Shown: positions 7,518 through 16,090, counted from the stretch's first letter. The stretch is DNA of 30,234 bases from JAMWZF01 sp041628615 (GCA_041628615.1 JBFKOW010000018.1:1-30234), one strand, 5' to 3'. The notes: generated by a model not told the origin, from the letters alone. Program-made: numbers and translations.

Positions 7518-9104
7518 ATGACCGAGACCGCTCCCCTGCGCCGGGCGCTGATTTCCGTATCCGACAAGACCGGTCTGGCCGGGCTGGGGCAGGCGCTGCA
7601 TGCGCGCGGCGTGGAACTGGTCTCGACCGGCGGCACCGCCGCGGCGCTGCGCGACGCCGGGCTGCCGGTGGTGGACGTGGCCGAGATCACCGGCTTTCCC
7701 GAGATGATGGACGGTCGGGTCAAGACCCTGCACCCGAAGGTCCATGGCGGCCTGCTGGCCCTGCGCGACAATGCCGACCATCGCGCCGCGATGGAGGCCC
7801 ACGGCATCGGCCCGATCGACCTTCTGGTGGTGAACCTCTACCCGTTCGAGGCGGCGCTGGCCCGTGGCGCGGACTACGACGAGATGATTGAGAACATCGA
7901 CATCGGCGGCCCGGCGATGATCCGCGCGGCGGCCAAGAACCACGCCCATGTCGCGGTGGTGGTGGATGTCGAGGACTACGACACGCTGATCGGCGATCTC
8001 GACCAGCACGGCGGCGCGACCTGTCCCGGCTTCCGCCGCAAGCTGGCGCAGCGCGCCTTCGCCCGGACCGCCGCCTACGACGCCGCTGTCAGCACCTGGA
8101 TGGCGGGCGCGGTGGGCGTCGAGACGCCGCGCCGCCGGGCCTTCGCCGGCACCCTCGCGCAGCCGCTGCGCTACGGCGAGAACCCGCACCAGAAGGCCGC
8201 CTTCTACACCGACGGAACCGCCGGTCCCGGCGTCGCCACCGCCCGGCAGGTGCAGGGCAAGGAGCTGTCCTACAACAACATCAACGACACCGACGCGGCG
8301 TTCCAGCTGGTCAGCGAATTCGCCGGACAGGACCCGGCCTGCGTCATCGTCAAGCACGCCAATCCCTGCGGCGTGGCCCGCGGCGCGACCCCGGCCGAAG
8401 CCTACCGGCGGGCCTTCGACTGCGACCGGACCTCGGCCTTCGGCGGCATCGTGGCGCTGAACCGGCCGCTGGACGGCCCCACCGCCGAGGCCATCGCCGA
8501 GATCTTCACCGAGGTGGTGATCGCCCCCGGCGCCGATGCCGCGGCGCAGGCGGTCTTCGCGGCGAAGAAGAACCTGCGGCTGCTGCTCACCGACGGGTTG
8601 GCCGACCCGCGGGCGCCGGGTCTGGCGGTGCGGCAGGTCTCGGGCGGCTGGCTGGTGCAGGACGCCGATACCGCTGCGCTCGACCCGGCGGCCCTGAAGG
8701 TGGTGACGAAGATCGCCCCGACCGAGGCGCAGATGGCCGACCTGCTGTTCGCCTGGACCGTGGCGAAGCACGTGAAGTCGAACGCCATCGTCTACGCGAA
8801 GGACGGCGCGACGGTGGGCGTCGGCGCCGGGCAGATGAGCCGGGTCGACAGCACCCGGATCGCCGCCCGCAAGGCGCAGGACATGGCCGAGGCGATGGGC
8901 CTCGAGCAGTCGCCCGCGGTCGGGTCCGTGGTTGCCTCGGACGCGTTCTTCCCGTTCCCGGACGGGCTGCTGACCGCTGCCGAGGCCGGGGCGCGGGCGG
9001 TGATCCAGCCCGGCGGGTCGATGCGCGACGCCGAGGTGATCGCCGCCGCCGACGCCGCGGGGCTGGCGATGGTGTTCACCGGAATGCGCCATTTCCGGCA
9101 TTGA
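7518..9104 (+). CDS. purH: Bifunctional AICAR formyltransferase/IMP cyclohydrolase
   Basis: PurH carries out the last two steps of de novo IMP synthesis: formylation of AICAR with 10-formyl-tetrahydrofolate, then ring closure. The 528-residue protein has the N-terminal MGS-like cyclohydrolase domain (RRALISVSDKTGLAGLG, FPEMMDGRVKTLHPKVHGG) and the C-terminal transformylase domain with the catalytic pair Lys279-His280 in VIVKHANPCGVA, followed by CDRTSAFGGIVALN. The C-terminus FTGMRHFRH is the usual family ending. ATG 7518 is preceded by GGACGAAGGA. It lies between the heparinase-like gene and lspA, ten bases upstream of the latter. Confidence 0.97.
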   Translation: MTETAPLRRALISVSDKTGLAGLGQALHARGVELVSTGGTAAALRDAGLPVVDVAEITGFPEMMDGRVKTLHPKVHGGLLALRDNADHRAAMEAHGIGPIDLLVVNLYPFEAALARGADYDEMIENIDIGGPAMIRAAAKNHAHVAVVVDVEDYDTLIGDLDQHGGATCPGFRRKLAQRAFARTAAYDAAVSTWMAGAVGVETPRRRAFAGTLAQPLRYGENPHQKAAFYTDGTAGPGVATARQVQGKELSYNNINDTDAAFQLVSEFAGQDPACVIVKHANPCGVARGATPAEAYRRAFDCDRTSAFGGIVALNRPLDGPTAEAIAEIFTEVVIAPGADAAAQAVFAAKKNLRLLLTDGLADPRAPGLAVRQVSGGWLVQDADTAALDPAALKVVTKIAPTEAQMADLLFAWTVAKHVKSNAIVYAKDGATVGVGAGQMSRVDSTRIAARKAQDMAEAMGLEQSPAVGSVVASDAFFPFPDGLLTAAEAGARAVIQPGGSMRDAEVIAAADAAGLAMVFTGMRHFRH

Positions 9105-9113
9105 GGGGGCGCC

Positions 9114-9596
9114 ATGCGGATCGTTCTCTGGGCGGGGCTGGTCGTGTTCCTGCTCGACCAGGTGACCAAGTATTGGGTAGTCCACGTGCTCGACCTCGAC
9201 CGGGTGCGGGCGATCGACGTGCTGCCGCCCTACCTGAACCTGCGGATGGCGTGGAACCACGGCATCAATTTCGGACTGTTCGCGGATTTCGACATGCGCT
9301 GGGCGCTGGTCGGGGTGGCGCTGGCGGTCTCGGCCTTCGTGCTGTGGTGGATGCGCCGCGAGGGCGGGACGCTCTGGGCGCGGCTGAGCGCGGGGTTGCT
9401 GATCGGCGGCGCGCTGGGCAACGTGGTCGACCGGGTGGTCTATGGCGCGGTGGCCGACTTCCTGAACATGTCCTGCTGCGGCATCGACAACCCCTATGCC
9501 TTCAACGTGGCCGACATCGCGGTCTTCGCCGGAGCGGTCGGGCTGGTCCTGTTCACCGGAGAAGGTCCGGACCGGAAGCGGAAAAAGGGCGCGTGA
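9114..9596 (+). CDS. lspA: Signal peptidase II (lipoprotein signal peptidase)
   Basis: LspA is an inner-membrane aspartic protease that removes signal peptides from diacylglyceryl-modified prolipoproteins. The 160-residue protein has four hydrophobic segments (about 3-24, 62-80, 90-108 and 129-148). It has the two catalytic aspartates, Asp115 in GAVADF and Asp134 in FNVADIAVF, spaced 19 apart as in characterised enzymes. The GNVVDR motif is at 102-107. The very next gene encodes a lipoprotein with a lipobox, a likely client. Confidence 0.95.
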   Translation: MRIVLWAGLVVFLLDQVTKYWVVHVLDLDRVRAIDVLPPYLNLRMAWNHGINFGLFADFDMRWALVGVALAVSAFVLWWMRREGGTLWARLSAGLLIGGALGNVVDRVVYGAVADFLNMSCCGIDNPYAFNVADIAVFAGAVGLVLFTGEGPDRKRKKGA

Positions 9597-9627
9597 CGGC
9601 GGCAGGCCGATCGGGTAGCAAGACGAC

Positions 9628-10146
9628 ATGACGAAGGCACCGTTTTTCATGTTCCTGACCGTCGCGGGGCTGCTTCTGGCGGGATGCGCGCCCGGCGACC
9701 GGGGCCTGCGCAGTTTCGAGGCCGGGGCCGGGCCCGACGAGTTCAGCGTCCTGCCGCAGCGGGAACTGACCCTGCCCGAGAGCCTGTCGGCCTTGCCGCC
9801 GCCGACCCCGGGCGGCACCAACATCACCGATCCCACGCCGCGCGCCGATGCCATCGCCGCGCTGGGCGGCCGGCCCGCGGCCGCCCGTGCCGGGGGCGTT
9901 CCCGCCGCCGACGCCGCGCTGGTCGCCGCCGCCGGCCGCAACGGGGTCGATCCGACGATCAGGGCCGAGCTGGCCGAGGCCGACCGCGCCTTCCGCGAGC
10001 GCCGCGCCCGGTTCAGCCTGTTCGGCGGCGCCGGAGAGGAGCGGTATTTCCGCGCCTACGCGCCCTTCGCGCTGGATGCCCGCGCCGAACTGCGCCGGTT
10101 CCGCAATATGGGCGTCGCCACTCCCACCGCGCCGCCGGCCGAGTGA
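9628..10146 (+). CDS. DUF3035 lipoprotein (BamF-like)
   Basis: A 172-residue lipoprotein: signal sequence MTKAPFFMFLTVAGLLLAGC with lipobox LAGC and lipidated Cys20. The mature start is followed by DEFSVLPQRELTLPESLSALPPPTPGGTN, which is the conserved DUF3035 core. The rest is Ala/Arg-rich with a helical tail. Alphaproteobacterial proteins of this family are often labelled BamF, a subunit of the beta-barrel assembly machine found in this class. That assignment comes from the family rather than from anything unique in this sequence. It directly follows lspA. Confidence 0.85.
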   Translation: MTKAPFFMFLTVAGLLLAGCAPGDRGLRSFEAGAGPDEFSVLPQRELTLPESLSALPPPTPGGTNITDPTPRADAIAALGGRPAAARAGGVPAADAALVAAAGRNGVDPTIRAELAEADRAFRERRARFSLFGGAGEERYFRAYAPFALDARAELRRFRNMGVATPTAPPAE

Positions 10147-10189
10147 TCCCGGGGCCTTCGCGGCCCGCTCACATCCCCGTTGCCGGCGC

Positions 10190-10217
10190 TTGATCGCCCG
10201 GCGCGACGGCGTAGCTT
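10190..10217 (+). promoter_or_regulatory. Possible sigma-70 promoter for the M16 peptidase pair
   Basis: TTGATC at 10190-10195 and TAGCTT at 10212-10217 with a 16-base spacer, in the 99-base gap before the ATG at 10246. The match is moderate and the spacing is one base short of optimal. Confidence 0.35.
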
Positions 10218-10245
10218 CAACGCAGAACAACCGCCGGAGACTCCG

Positions 10246-11592
10246 ATGCGCCGACTCGCCGCCGTCATGCCCCTCGTCCTCCTTGCCCTGTTCCCGGCGC
10301 CGGCCGCCGCCGAGGAGGCGGTGACCACCTACCGGCTCGACAACGGCATGGACGTGGTGGTGATCGAGGATCACCGCGCGCCCGTCGTGGTCCACATGGT
10401 CTGGTATCGCTCCGGCTCGGCGGATGAGCCGGTCGGCGCCTCCGGCGTCGCGCATTTCCTCGAACACCTGCTGTTCAAGGCGACCGACACCCTCGCCTCG
10501 GGCGAGTTCTCGGAGGTCGTCGCGGCCAATGGCGGCTCGGACAACGCCTTCACCTCCTACGACTACACCGCCTATTTCCAGCGCGTCGCGGCCGACCGGC
10601 TTGAACTGATGATGCGGATGGAGGCCGACCGGATGAACAACCTGCGCCTCACGCCCGAGGACATCGAGACCGAGCGCCGGGTCATCCTCGAGGAGCGCAA
10701 CCAAAGGGTCGAGAATTCCCCGGGGGCGCTGGCCCGCGAACAGATGAGCGCGGTGCAGTATCTCAACCACCGCTACGGCGTGCCGGTGATCGGCTGGCGG
10801 CACGAGATGGAAGAGCTGTCGATGGAGGACGCGCTCGCCTTCTACGACCTGCACTACGCGCCGAACAACGCGATCCTGATCGTCGCCGGTGACGTGGAGC
10901 CCGAGGAAGTGCTGGCCCTCGCCAAGACATACTACGGGGTGATCCCGGCCGAACCCGATCTGCCCGAACGCTACCGCCCGCAGGAGCCGCCGCAGACCGC
11001 GGCCCGGCGGCTGGTCTACGAGGATCCGCGGGTGTCCCAGCCCTACGTGACGCGCAGCTACCTCGCCCCCGAGCGCGACTCCGGCGCACAGGAGAAGGCC
11101 GCCGCACTGGTCTACCTCGCGGAGCTGCTGGGCGGGTCGCCGTTCACCTCGGCGCTGGGCACCGCGCTCCAGTTCGACACCCAGACCGCGGTCTACACCA
11201 GCGCCTTCTACAGCGGCACGTCGCTGGACGACACCACCTTCGGGCTCGTTGTGGTGCCGGTGGAAGGGGTGAGCCTCGCCGCGGCGGAGGCGGCGATGGA
11301 CGAGGTAATCGCCGAGTTCATGGCCGGCGACATCGATCCCGAGCGGCTCGAAAGCATCCGCACCCAGTTCCGCGCCGCCGAGATCTACGCCCGTGACAAC
11401 GTTCAGGGCCTGGCCCGGAACTACGGCGCCGGCCTGACCCAGGGCCTGACCATCGAGGACATCCAGGCCTGGCCCGACATCCTGCAATCGGTCACCGAAG
11501 AGCAGATCAAGGCGGTCGCCGCCGAGGTGCTCGACCGCCGCCGGTCGGTGACCATGCAGGTGGTGCCCAACCAGGAGGCCCTGACCCAATGA
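10246..11592 (+). CDS. M16 zinc metallopeptidase (catalytic member of a pair)
   Basis: A 448-residue pitrilysin-type peptidase with a signal peptide (MRRLAAVMPLVLLALFPAPAAA, cleavage near 22). The inverted zinc motif HFLEH has His70, Glu73 and His74, and the third ligand is expected in the downstream ETERRVILEERNQRVENSP stretch. The M16 fold has two related halves; the length is right for a single M16B subunit. The start was placed at 10246 because it opens the signal peptide, even though the frame extends back to 10180. It is probably periplasmic and forms a heterodimer with the next gene product, whose ATG overlaps its stop by four bases. Confidence 0.93.
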   Translation: MRRLAAVMPLVLLALFPAPAAAEEAVTTYRLDNGMDVVVIEDHRAPVVVHMVWYRSGSADEPVGASGVAHFLEHLLFKATDTLASGEFSEVVAANGGSDNAFTSYDYTAYFQRVAADRLELMMRMEADRMNNLRLTPEDIETERRVILEERNQRVENSPGALAREQMSAVQYLNHRYGVPVIGWRHEMEELSMEDALAFYDLHYAPNNAILIVAGDVEPEEVLALAKTYYGVIPAEPDLPERYRPQEPPQTAARRLVYEDPRVSQPYVTRSYLAPERDSGAQEKAAALVYLAELLGGSPFTSALGTALQFDTQTAVYTSAFYSGTSLDDTTFGLVVVPVEGVSLAAAEAAMDEVIAEFMAGDIDPERLESIRTQFRAAEIYARDNVQGLARNYGAGLTQGLTIEDIQAWPDILQSVTEEQIKAVAAEVLDRRRSVTMQVVPNQEALTQ

Positions 11593-12902
11593 TCCGCTTC
11601 GTTCTGACCGCCGCGCTTGCGCTGTTCGCCGTTACCGCCGCACGGGCCGAGATCGAGATCCAGGAAGTGACCTCGCCCGGCGGGATCGAGGCCTGGCTGG
11701 TCGAGGCCCACGAGATCCCGATGGTGGCGCTCGAGATCCGCATCCGCGGCGGCGCCAACCTCGACCTGCCGGGCAAGCAGGGGGCGACCAACCTGATGGT
11801 TGCGCTGCTCGAGGAAGGCTCGGGCGAGATGGACGCCCAGACCTTCCAGGCCGCCCGCGAGGCGCTGGCGGCGTCCTTCGGCTTCGACGTCTACGACGAC
11901 GCCTTCTCGCTCTCGGCGCAGTTCCTGACCGAGAACCGGACCGAGGCGATGGCCCTGCTGCGGCAGGCGTTGGTCGCGCCGCGCTTCGACCAGGACGCGC
12001 TGGACCGGGTCCGGGCGCAGGTGATCGCCAACATCCGGGCGCAGGAGAAGGACCCCGACGACATCGCGGGCGCGGCCTTCGACGCCGCGGCCTACGGCGA
12101 CCATCCCTACGGTTCGAGCATCAACGGCACCATCGACAGCGTCTCCGCGCTGACCCGCGAGGACATGTTCGACGCCCATGCCCGGGTGCTTGTCCGGGAC
12201 CGCGTCTATGTCGGCGCCGTGGGCGACATCACGGCCGGGGAACTGGGCGCGCTGATCGACGACCTGCTGGGCGACCTGCCCGAGGCTTCTGCCGAATTGC
12301 CGCCGCGGGTCGAATTCGGGCTCGAGGGCGGGATCACGGTGGTCGACTACGAGACCCCGCAATCCGTGGCCCTGTTCGGCCATGCCGGGATCGCGCGCGA
12401 CGACGAGGACTACTTCGCCGCCTACATCCTGAACGAGATCCTCGGCGGGTCGGGCCGGCAAAGCCGGCTGATGGAAGAGGTCCGCGAGAAGCGGGGGCTG
12501 ACCTACGGGGTCTATTCCTACCTCGTGCCCAAGGACTATTCCGAAGCCTATCTGGGCTCCGTCGCCTCGGCAAACGACAGCATCGCCGAGGCGATCGACG
12601 TGATCCGCGCCGAGTGGGAACGGCTGGCCACCCAGGGGGTGACCGAGGCGGAACTGGCCGAGATGAAGACCTACCTGACGGGCGCCTACCCGCTGCGCTT
12701 CGACGGCAACGGCCCGATCGCCAACATCATGGTCGGGATGCAGATGGTGGGTCTCCCGGTGGACTACATCGCAACAAGGAACGACCAGCTCAATGCCGTG
12801 ACCCTGGAGGACGTGAATCGGGTCGCGGCGGAACTCCTGCGGCCAGAGGACCTGCATTTCGTGGTGGTGGGTCAGCCCGAGGGGCTGGAGCCGACGAACT
12901 GA
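11589..12902 (+). CDS. M16 peptidase-like protein without zinc motif (regulatory partner)
   Basis: A 437-residue protein with a signal peptide (MIRFVLTAALALFAVTAARA) and the M16 fold. The aligned zinc-motif position reads TNLMVALLEEG (around residues 67-77) instead of HxxEH, so it cannot bind the catalytic zinc. The C-terminal half has SGRQSRLMEEVREKRGLTYG, the Arg...Tyr substrate-grasping motif that non-catalytic M16 subunits supply in heterodimers, as in mitochondrial processing peptidase and Sphingomonas SPH2681/2682. ATGA overlap with the upstream catalytic gene implies coupled, equimolar expression. The substrate is unknown; periplasmic peptides or barrel proteins are guesses. Confidence 0.92.
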   Translation: MIRFVLTAALALFAVTAARAEIEIQEVTSPGGIEAWLVEAHEIPMVALEIRIRGGANLDLPGKQGATNLMVALLEEGSGEMDAQTFQAAREALAASFGFDVYDDAFSLSAQFLTENRTEAMALLRQALVAPRFDQDALDRVRAQVIANIRAQEKDPDDIAGAAFDAAAYGDHPYGSSINGTIDSVSALTREDMFDAHARVLVRDRVYVGAVGDITAGELGALIDDLLGDLPEASAELPPRVEFGLEGGITVVDYETPQSVALFGHAGIARDDEDYFAAYILNEILGGSGRQSRLMEEVREKRGLTYGVYSYLVPKDYSEAYLGSVASANDSIAEAIDVIRAEWERLATQGVTEAELAEMKTYLTGAYPLRFDGNGPIANIMVGMQMVGLPVDYIATRNDQLNAVTLEDVNRVAAELLRPEDLHFVVVGQPEGLEPTN

Positions 12903-12922
12903 TTCGGGCCAATTGACCAGGA

Positions 12923-12985
12923 AGGTGGGTCGAGACCCACCTCACACGGCTGGTCGCCCGGGCGTGAGGTGGGTCTTGACCCACC
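12923..12985. repeat. Compound inverted repeat (REP-like) between the M16 pair and mutL
   Basis: Two short hairpins: AGGTGGGTC-GA-GACCCACCT at 12923-12942 (9-bp arms) and GGTGGGTC-TT-GACCCACC at 12968-12985 (8-bp arms). The whole also folds as one long hairpin, because 12924-12945 pairs with 12964-12985 in 21 of 22 positions around an 18-base loop. There is no T run, so a classical terminator is not indicated. The design resembles repetitive extragenic palindromes. Confidence 0.75.
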
Positions 12986-13033
12986 GCCCCTTTCCCCTCG
13001 CAGAATCGTTCGCGCCACGCTAAACCTAGCGGT

Positions 13034-14854
13034 ATGCCCGCTGCAGACCCCAAGATAGGCGCTATTCGACCGGTGATCCGCCCCCTCGACGCGGCGGCGA
13101 TCAACCGGATCGCGGCCGGCGAGGTGATCGAGCGCCCGGCCTCCGCGGTGAAGGAACTGGTCGAGAACGCCCTCGACGCCGGGGCGGGCCGGATCGACGT
13201 GACTTTCGCCGATGGCGGCAAGACCCTGATCCGGGTCGCGGACGACGGCTGCGGCATGGCGCCGGACGACCTGCCGCTGGCCCTGACCCGGCACGCCACC
13301 TCCAAGATCGACGGCTCCGACCTGCTGGCCATCCATTCCTTCGGGTTCCGGGGCGAGGCGCTGCCCTCCATCGGGTCGGTCGGCCGGCTGACCGTGACCT
13401 CCCGTGCCGCGGGCGAGGACGGTGCCGAGATCCGGGTCGCCGGCGGCGCACCGGGGCCGGTCCGGCCGGCGGCACTGGGCGGCGGCACCATCGTCGAACT
13501 CCGCGACCTGTTCTTCGCCACCCCGGCCCGGCTCAAGTTCCTGCGCAGCGACCGGGCCGAGGCGCAGGCGATCTCGGACGCTGTCCGCCGGCTGGCGATG
13601 GCCGCGCCGGCGGTGCGCTTCACCCTCACCGACGCCAGCGGCGGCGAGACGCGCGGCCTGCTCGACGCGGAGCCGCGGCCCGGCCCGCGGGACGCCGCGC
13701 TCAAGGCCCGGCTGCGGCAGATCCTCGGCCCCGACTTCACCGACAACGCGGTACCGCTCGACGCGGAGCGGGAGGGGGTTCGGCTCACGGGTTTCGCCGC
13801 CCTGCCGACCTATTCGCGGGGCAGCGCCGTGCGCCAGTTCCTGTTCGTGAACGGCCGCCCGGTCCGGGACAAGCTGCTGCTCGGCGCCCTGCGCGGGGCC
13901 TATGCCGACCTGCTGAGCCGGGACCGGCATCCGGCGGCGGCGCTGTTCCTCGACTGCCCGCCCGAGCTCGTCGACGTGAACGTCCACCCGGCCAAGACCG
14001 AAGTCCGGTTCCGCGATCCCGGCACCGTCCGGGGGCTGGTCGTCACCGGCATCCGGCACGCGCTCGCCGCCGCCGGGCACCGGGCGTCCTCGACCGTGGG
14101 GCACGCCACCCTCGGCGCGTTCCGGCCCGCGCCCGAAACCGGCGCGCCGCGGATCTACCAGATGGACCGGCCGCGGCCGGAGCCGTCCCCCGGGTTCGCC
14201 GCGTTGCGCGGCGCCTGGACCGGGCGGGTCGAGCCCGAGGCGCCGGAGACCGCCCCCGCGCCCCCGGTTCCCGACGACGCCCCGCTGGGGGCTGCCCGGG
14301 CGCAGGTGCACGAGAACTACGTCATCTCCCAGACCGCGGACGGCATCGTCATCGTCGATGCCCATGCCGCCCACGAACGGCTGACCTACGAGAAGCTGAA
14401 GCGTCAGGCCGCGGAGCGGGCGGTGCCGTCGCAGCCGCTGCTGATCCCCGAGATCGTCGAGCTCGGGGCCGAGGCGGATCGGCTGCTTGCCGTCGCCGAC
14501 GCGCTCGACCGGCTGGGCCTGAAGATCGAGGGCTTCGGCCCCGGCGCGGTGGCGGTGCAGGCGACGCCCGCGATCCTCGGGCCGGTGGGGGCGGCCGACC
14601 TCCTGCGCGACATCCTCGACGAGATCGAGGAGGGCGACGGCGCGGACCTGCTGCAGTCCCGGATCGATGCGATCCTCAGCCGGATCGCCTGCCACGGGTC
14701 GGTCCGCACCGGGCGGCGGATGACCGGCGAGGAGATGAACGCGCTCCTGCGCGAGATGGAGGCGACGCCCCATTCCGGCCAGTGCAATCACGGCCGCCCC
14801 ACCTACGTGGAACTCAAGCTGAGCGATATCGAACGCCTGTTCGGCCGGACTTGA
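13034..14854 (+). CDS. mutL: DNA mismatch repair protein MutL
   Basis: MutL links mismatch recognition by MutS to strand incision. The 606-residue protein has the GHKL ATPase motifs in the N-terminal 330 residues: AAGEVIERPASAVKELVENALDAGA, DDGCGM, RHATSKI and FGFRGEALPSIGSV. A variable Pro-rich linker follows, then a C-terminal dimerisation domain with DAHAAHERLTYE, a near match to the endonuclease motif DQHA(X)2E(X)4E, plus CHGSVRTGRRM and QCNHGRPT. Organisms of this group lack MutH, so MutL itself is expected to nick DNA. The Gln-to-Ala change in the first motif leaves the acidic and His ligands intact. ATG 13034 was chosen because the usual MutL N-terminus begins about ten residues before IRPLDAAAINRIAAGEV. 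The ribosome-binding site is weak. Confidence 0.96.
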   Translation: MPAADPKIGAIRPVIRPLDAAAINRIAAGEVIERPASAVKELVENALDAGAGRIDVTFADGGKTLIRVADDGCGMAPDDLPLALTRHATSKIDGSDLLAIHSFGFRGEALPSIGSVGRLTVTSRAAGEDGAEIRVAGGAPGPVRPAALGGGTIVELRDLFFATPARLKFLRSDRAEAQAISDAVRRLAMAAPAVRFTLTDASGGETRGLLDAEPRPGPRDAALKARLRQILGPDFTDNAVPLDAEREGVRLTGFAALPTYSRGSAVRQFLFVNGRPVRDKLLLGALRGAYADLLSRDRHPAAALFLDCPPELVDVNVHPAKTEVRFRDPGTVRGLVVTGIRHALAAAGHRASSTVGHATLGAFRPAPETGAPRIYQMDRPRPEPSPGFAALRGAWTGRVEPEAPETAPAPPVPDDAPLGAARAQVHENYVISQTADGIVIVDAHAAHERLTYEKLKRQAAERAVPSQPLLIPEIVELGAEADRLLAVADALDRLGLKIEGFGPGAVAVQATPAILGPVGAADLLRDILDEIEEGDGADLLQSRIDAILSRIACHGSVRTGRRMTGEEMNALLREMEATPHSGQCNHGRPTYVELKLSDIERLFGRT

Positions 14855-14879
14855 GGGGCCGGTGCGCAGCGCCTAGGCT
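14851..14879 (+). promoter_or_regulatory. Possible sigma-70 promoter for the lipoprotein gene at 14916
   Basis: TTGAGG at 14851-14856 and TAGGCT at 14874-14879 with a 17-base spacer, overlapping the mutL stop. The start codon is 36 bases further on. A GGGGCC/GGCCCC pair in the same stretch could also form a weak hairpin behind mutL. Confidence 0.4.
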
Positions 14880-14915
14880 GGCCCCGTTCAGCGAGTGCGA
14901 TCGGGAGGGATGACG

Positions 14916-15311
14916 ATGCGCGGAGTCTGCACTTCGGCCGGGTTGGCGGCGCTGCTCGCGGGATGCAGCGGGGGCGGCGCGATCACCCCCGAGAGCCTCG
15001 CCTATGCCAACCTGTCCGCCGAGCTTCGGCGCGCCTACGCGGCCAGCTATCTCGACCAGCCCTTCGCGGACGGCCCGGTGTCCGTCGTCGCGGAAGAACG
15101 CGGCGAGATGAAGACCTTCATTCTGGTTCCGTGCCGCGGCGGCGATCACGTCTGCGCCGGCGGGCTGCATGGGCCGGCAGGTCACCGGACGGACGCGCCG
15201 GATTTCGTCTCGGTGCAGTGGATCTACGGTGGACGCGTATTCCTGCTGGAGCCGGGGGGTGGCGGTGTGCTCAGGCACGCCGGACGGGACACGCCCCTCG
15301 CCTGGGACTGA
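14916..15311 (+). CDS. Small lipoprotein of unknown function
   Basis: A 131-residue protein with signal sequence MRGVCTSAGLAALLAGC; lipobox LAGC gives lipidated Cys17. The mature part contains YANLSAELRRAYAASYLDQPFADGP and two further cysteines (in VPCRGGDHVCAGG) that may pair. I chose ATG 14916 over ATG 14910 because GGGAGGG ends right at 14909 and leaves usable spacing only for the later ATG. No domain is recognised. It stands alone between mutL and a perfect palindrome that probably ends the transcript. Confidence 0.68.
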   Translation: MRGVCTSAGLAALLAGCSGGGAITPESLAYANLSAELRRAYAASYLDQPFADGPVSVVAEERGEMKTFILVPCRGGDHVCAGGLHGPAGHRTDAPDFVSVQWIYGGRVFLLEPGGGGVLRHAGRDTPLAWD

Positions 15312-15318
15312 AGCCAAG

Positions 15319-15350
15319 CGAGGGGCGTCGCCGCGCGGCGACGCCCCTCG
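15319..15350. terminator. 32-bp perfect palindrome between convergent genes
   Basis: Bases 15319-15334 are exactly complementary to 15335-15350 (CGAGGGGCGTCGCCGC against its reverse complement). In RNA the centre would open as a tight loop. It sits between the lipoprotein stop (15311) and the chrR stop (15414), so a bidirectional terminator is the likely role. Neither side has a clear U tract, so the terminator call is inferred from position and stem strength. Confidence 0.6.
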
Positions 15351-15413
15351 ATTCCGAAAATGGCAGAGGTGGACCGCAGCCGGTTCGGGAGCCCTTCCCG
15401 ACCCGGCCCGCGC

Positions 15414-16088
15414 TCAGATTCCCATGATCCGTCCGGCGAGGCGCGGGACGATGCCCTTGAAGCGCAGCCGGGCGTCGGTGGCGGCAAGACAGATGCAGTC
15501 GGGACCGGGTTCGGCGACGGGCGTGTGCTCGAATTCCTCGTTGGCGACCTCGACATCGCCGGCCGCGAAGCGCGCCGTCTCGTCGCTGAACGCGCCCTGC
15601 AGCACGAGGGTCAGTTCGGTGCCGCCGTGGCCATGGTCGGGCACCGCGACGCCGCCGGGAATGCGCAGGAGATAGGCGTTTTCCCGACCCTTGGTCCGGA
15701 TCACCGCCTGTTTCACCCCGCCGCCGATCGCGCGCCACTTCACGCTGTCAACGTCGCCGCCGACCCAGTCGCGCAGCGGCTTGGGAAACAACGCCTCGTC
15801 ACGGGCGATCACCGGCCGCGCCGCAGCCTTGCCGCGCGGCCGCTCGTCGTGGTTGGCGGCGATCATGGCGAGCGTGGCCTCGAAGCAATCGTCACTCAGG
15901 TCGGCGCCTTCGACGCCTTCCATCACCTCGCCGCCGACGGTGTCGAACTCGGCCAGGCGGGCGCGGCATTCGTCGCAGAGCGATACGTGGGTGGCGACCA
16001 CGAGGCTGAACGCCTCGGGCAGGGTGCCTGCCGAGTATGCCATGAGCAGCGCGTCGGTCAGGTGGTGTTTGATCTCGGTTCTGGTCAT
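15414..16088 (-). CDS. chrR: ChrR-type zinc anti-sigma factor
   Basis: A 224-residue protein that closely follows Rhodobacter sphaeroides ChrR. The N-terminal anti-sigma domain has His9 and the HVSLCDEC motif (His34, Cys38, Cys41), the zinc site that holds RpoE. The C-terminal cupin-like domain has DHGHGGTELTLVLQGAF with His152, His154 and Glu158, and later His188 in EEFEHTP, matching the second zinc site needed for the singlet-oxygen response. ChrR keeps RpoE inactive in the cytoplasm until singlet oxygen or peroxidised lipid triggers release and proteolysis. ATG 16088 lies just two bases after the rpoE stop. All known zinc ligands are present. Confidence 0.94.
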   Translation of the reverse strand: MTRTEIKHHLTDALLMAYSAGTLPEAFSLVVATHVSLCDECRARLAEFDTVGGEVMEGVEGADLSDDCFEATLAMIAANHDERPRGKAAARPVIARDEALFPKPLRDWVGGDVDSVKWRAIGGGVKQAVIRTKGRENAYLLRIPGGVAVPDHGHGGTELTLVLQGAFSDETARFAAGDVEVANEEFEHTPVAEPGPDCICLAATDARLRFKGIVPRLAGRIMGI

Positions 16089-16090
16089 CT

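Noticed and set aside
7278..9941. Very long minus-strand open frame (887 codons) across purH, lspA and the lipoprotein gene
   Set aside because: Composition is Arg/His/Gly/Ala-rich with no motif; it mirrors strongly supported plus-strand genes, as expected at high G+C.
9553..11589. Long minus-strand frame (678 codons) over the M16 peptidase gene
   Set aside because: Antisense shadow of a well-supported gene; no recognisable domain.
12872..14791. Long minus-strand frame (639 codons) over mutL
   Set aside because: Antisense shadow of mutL, low-complexity composition.
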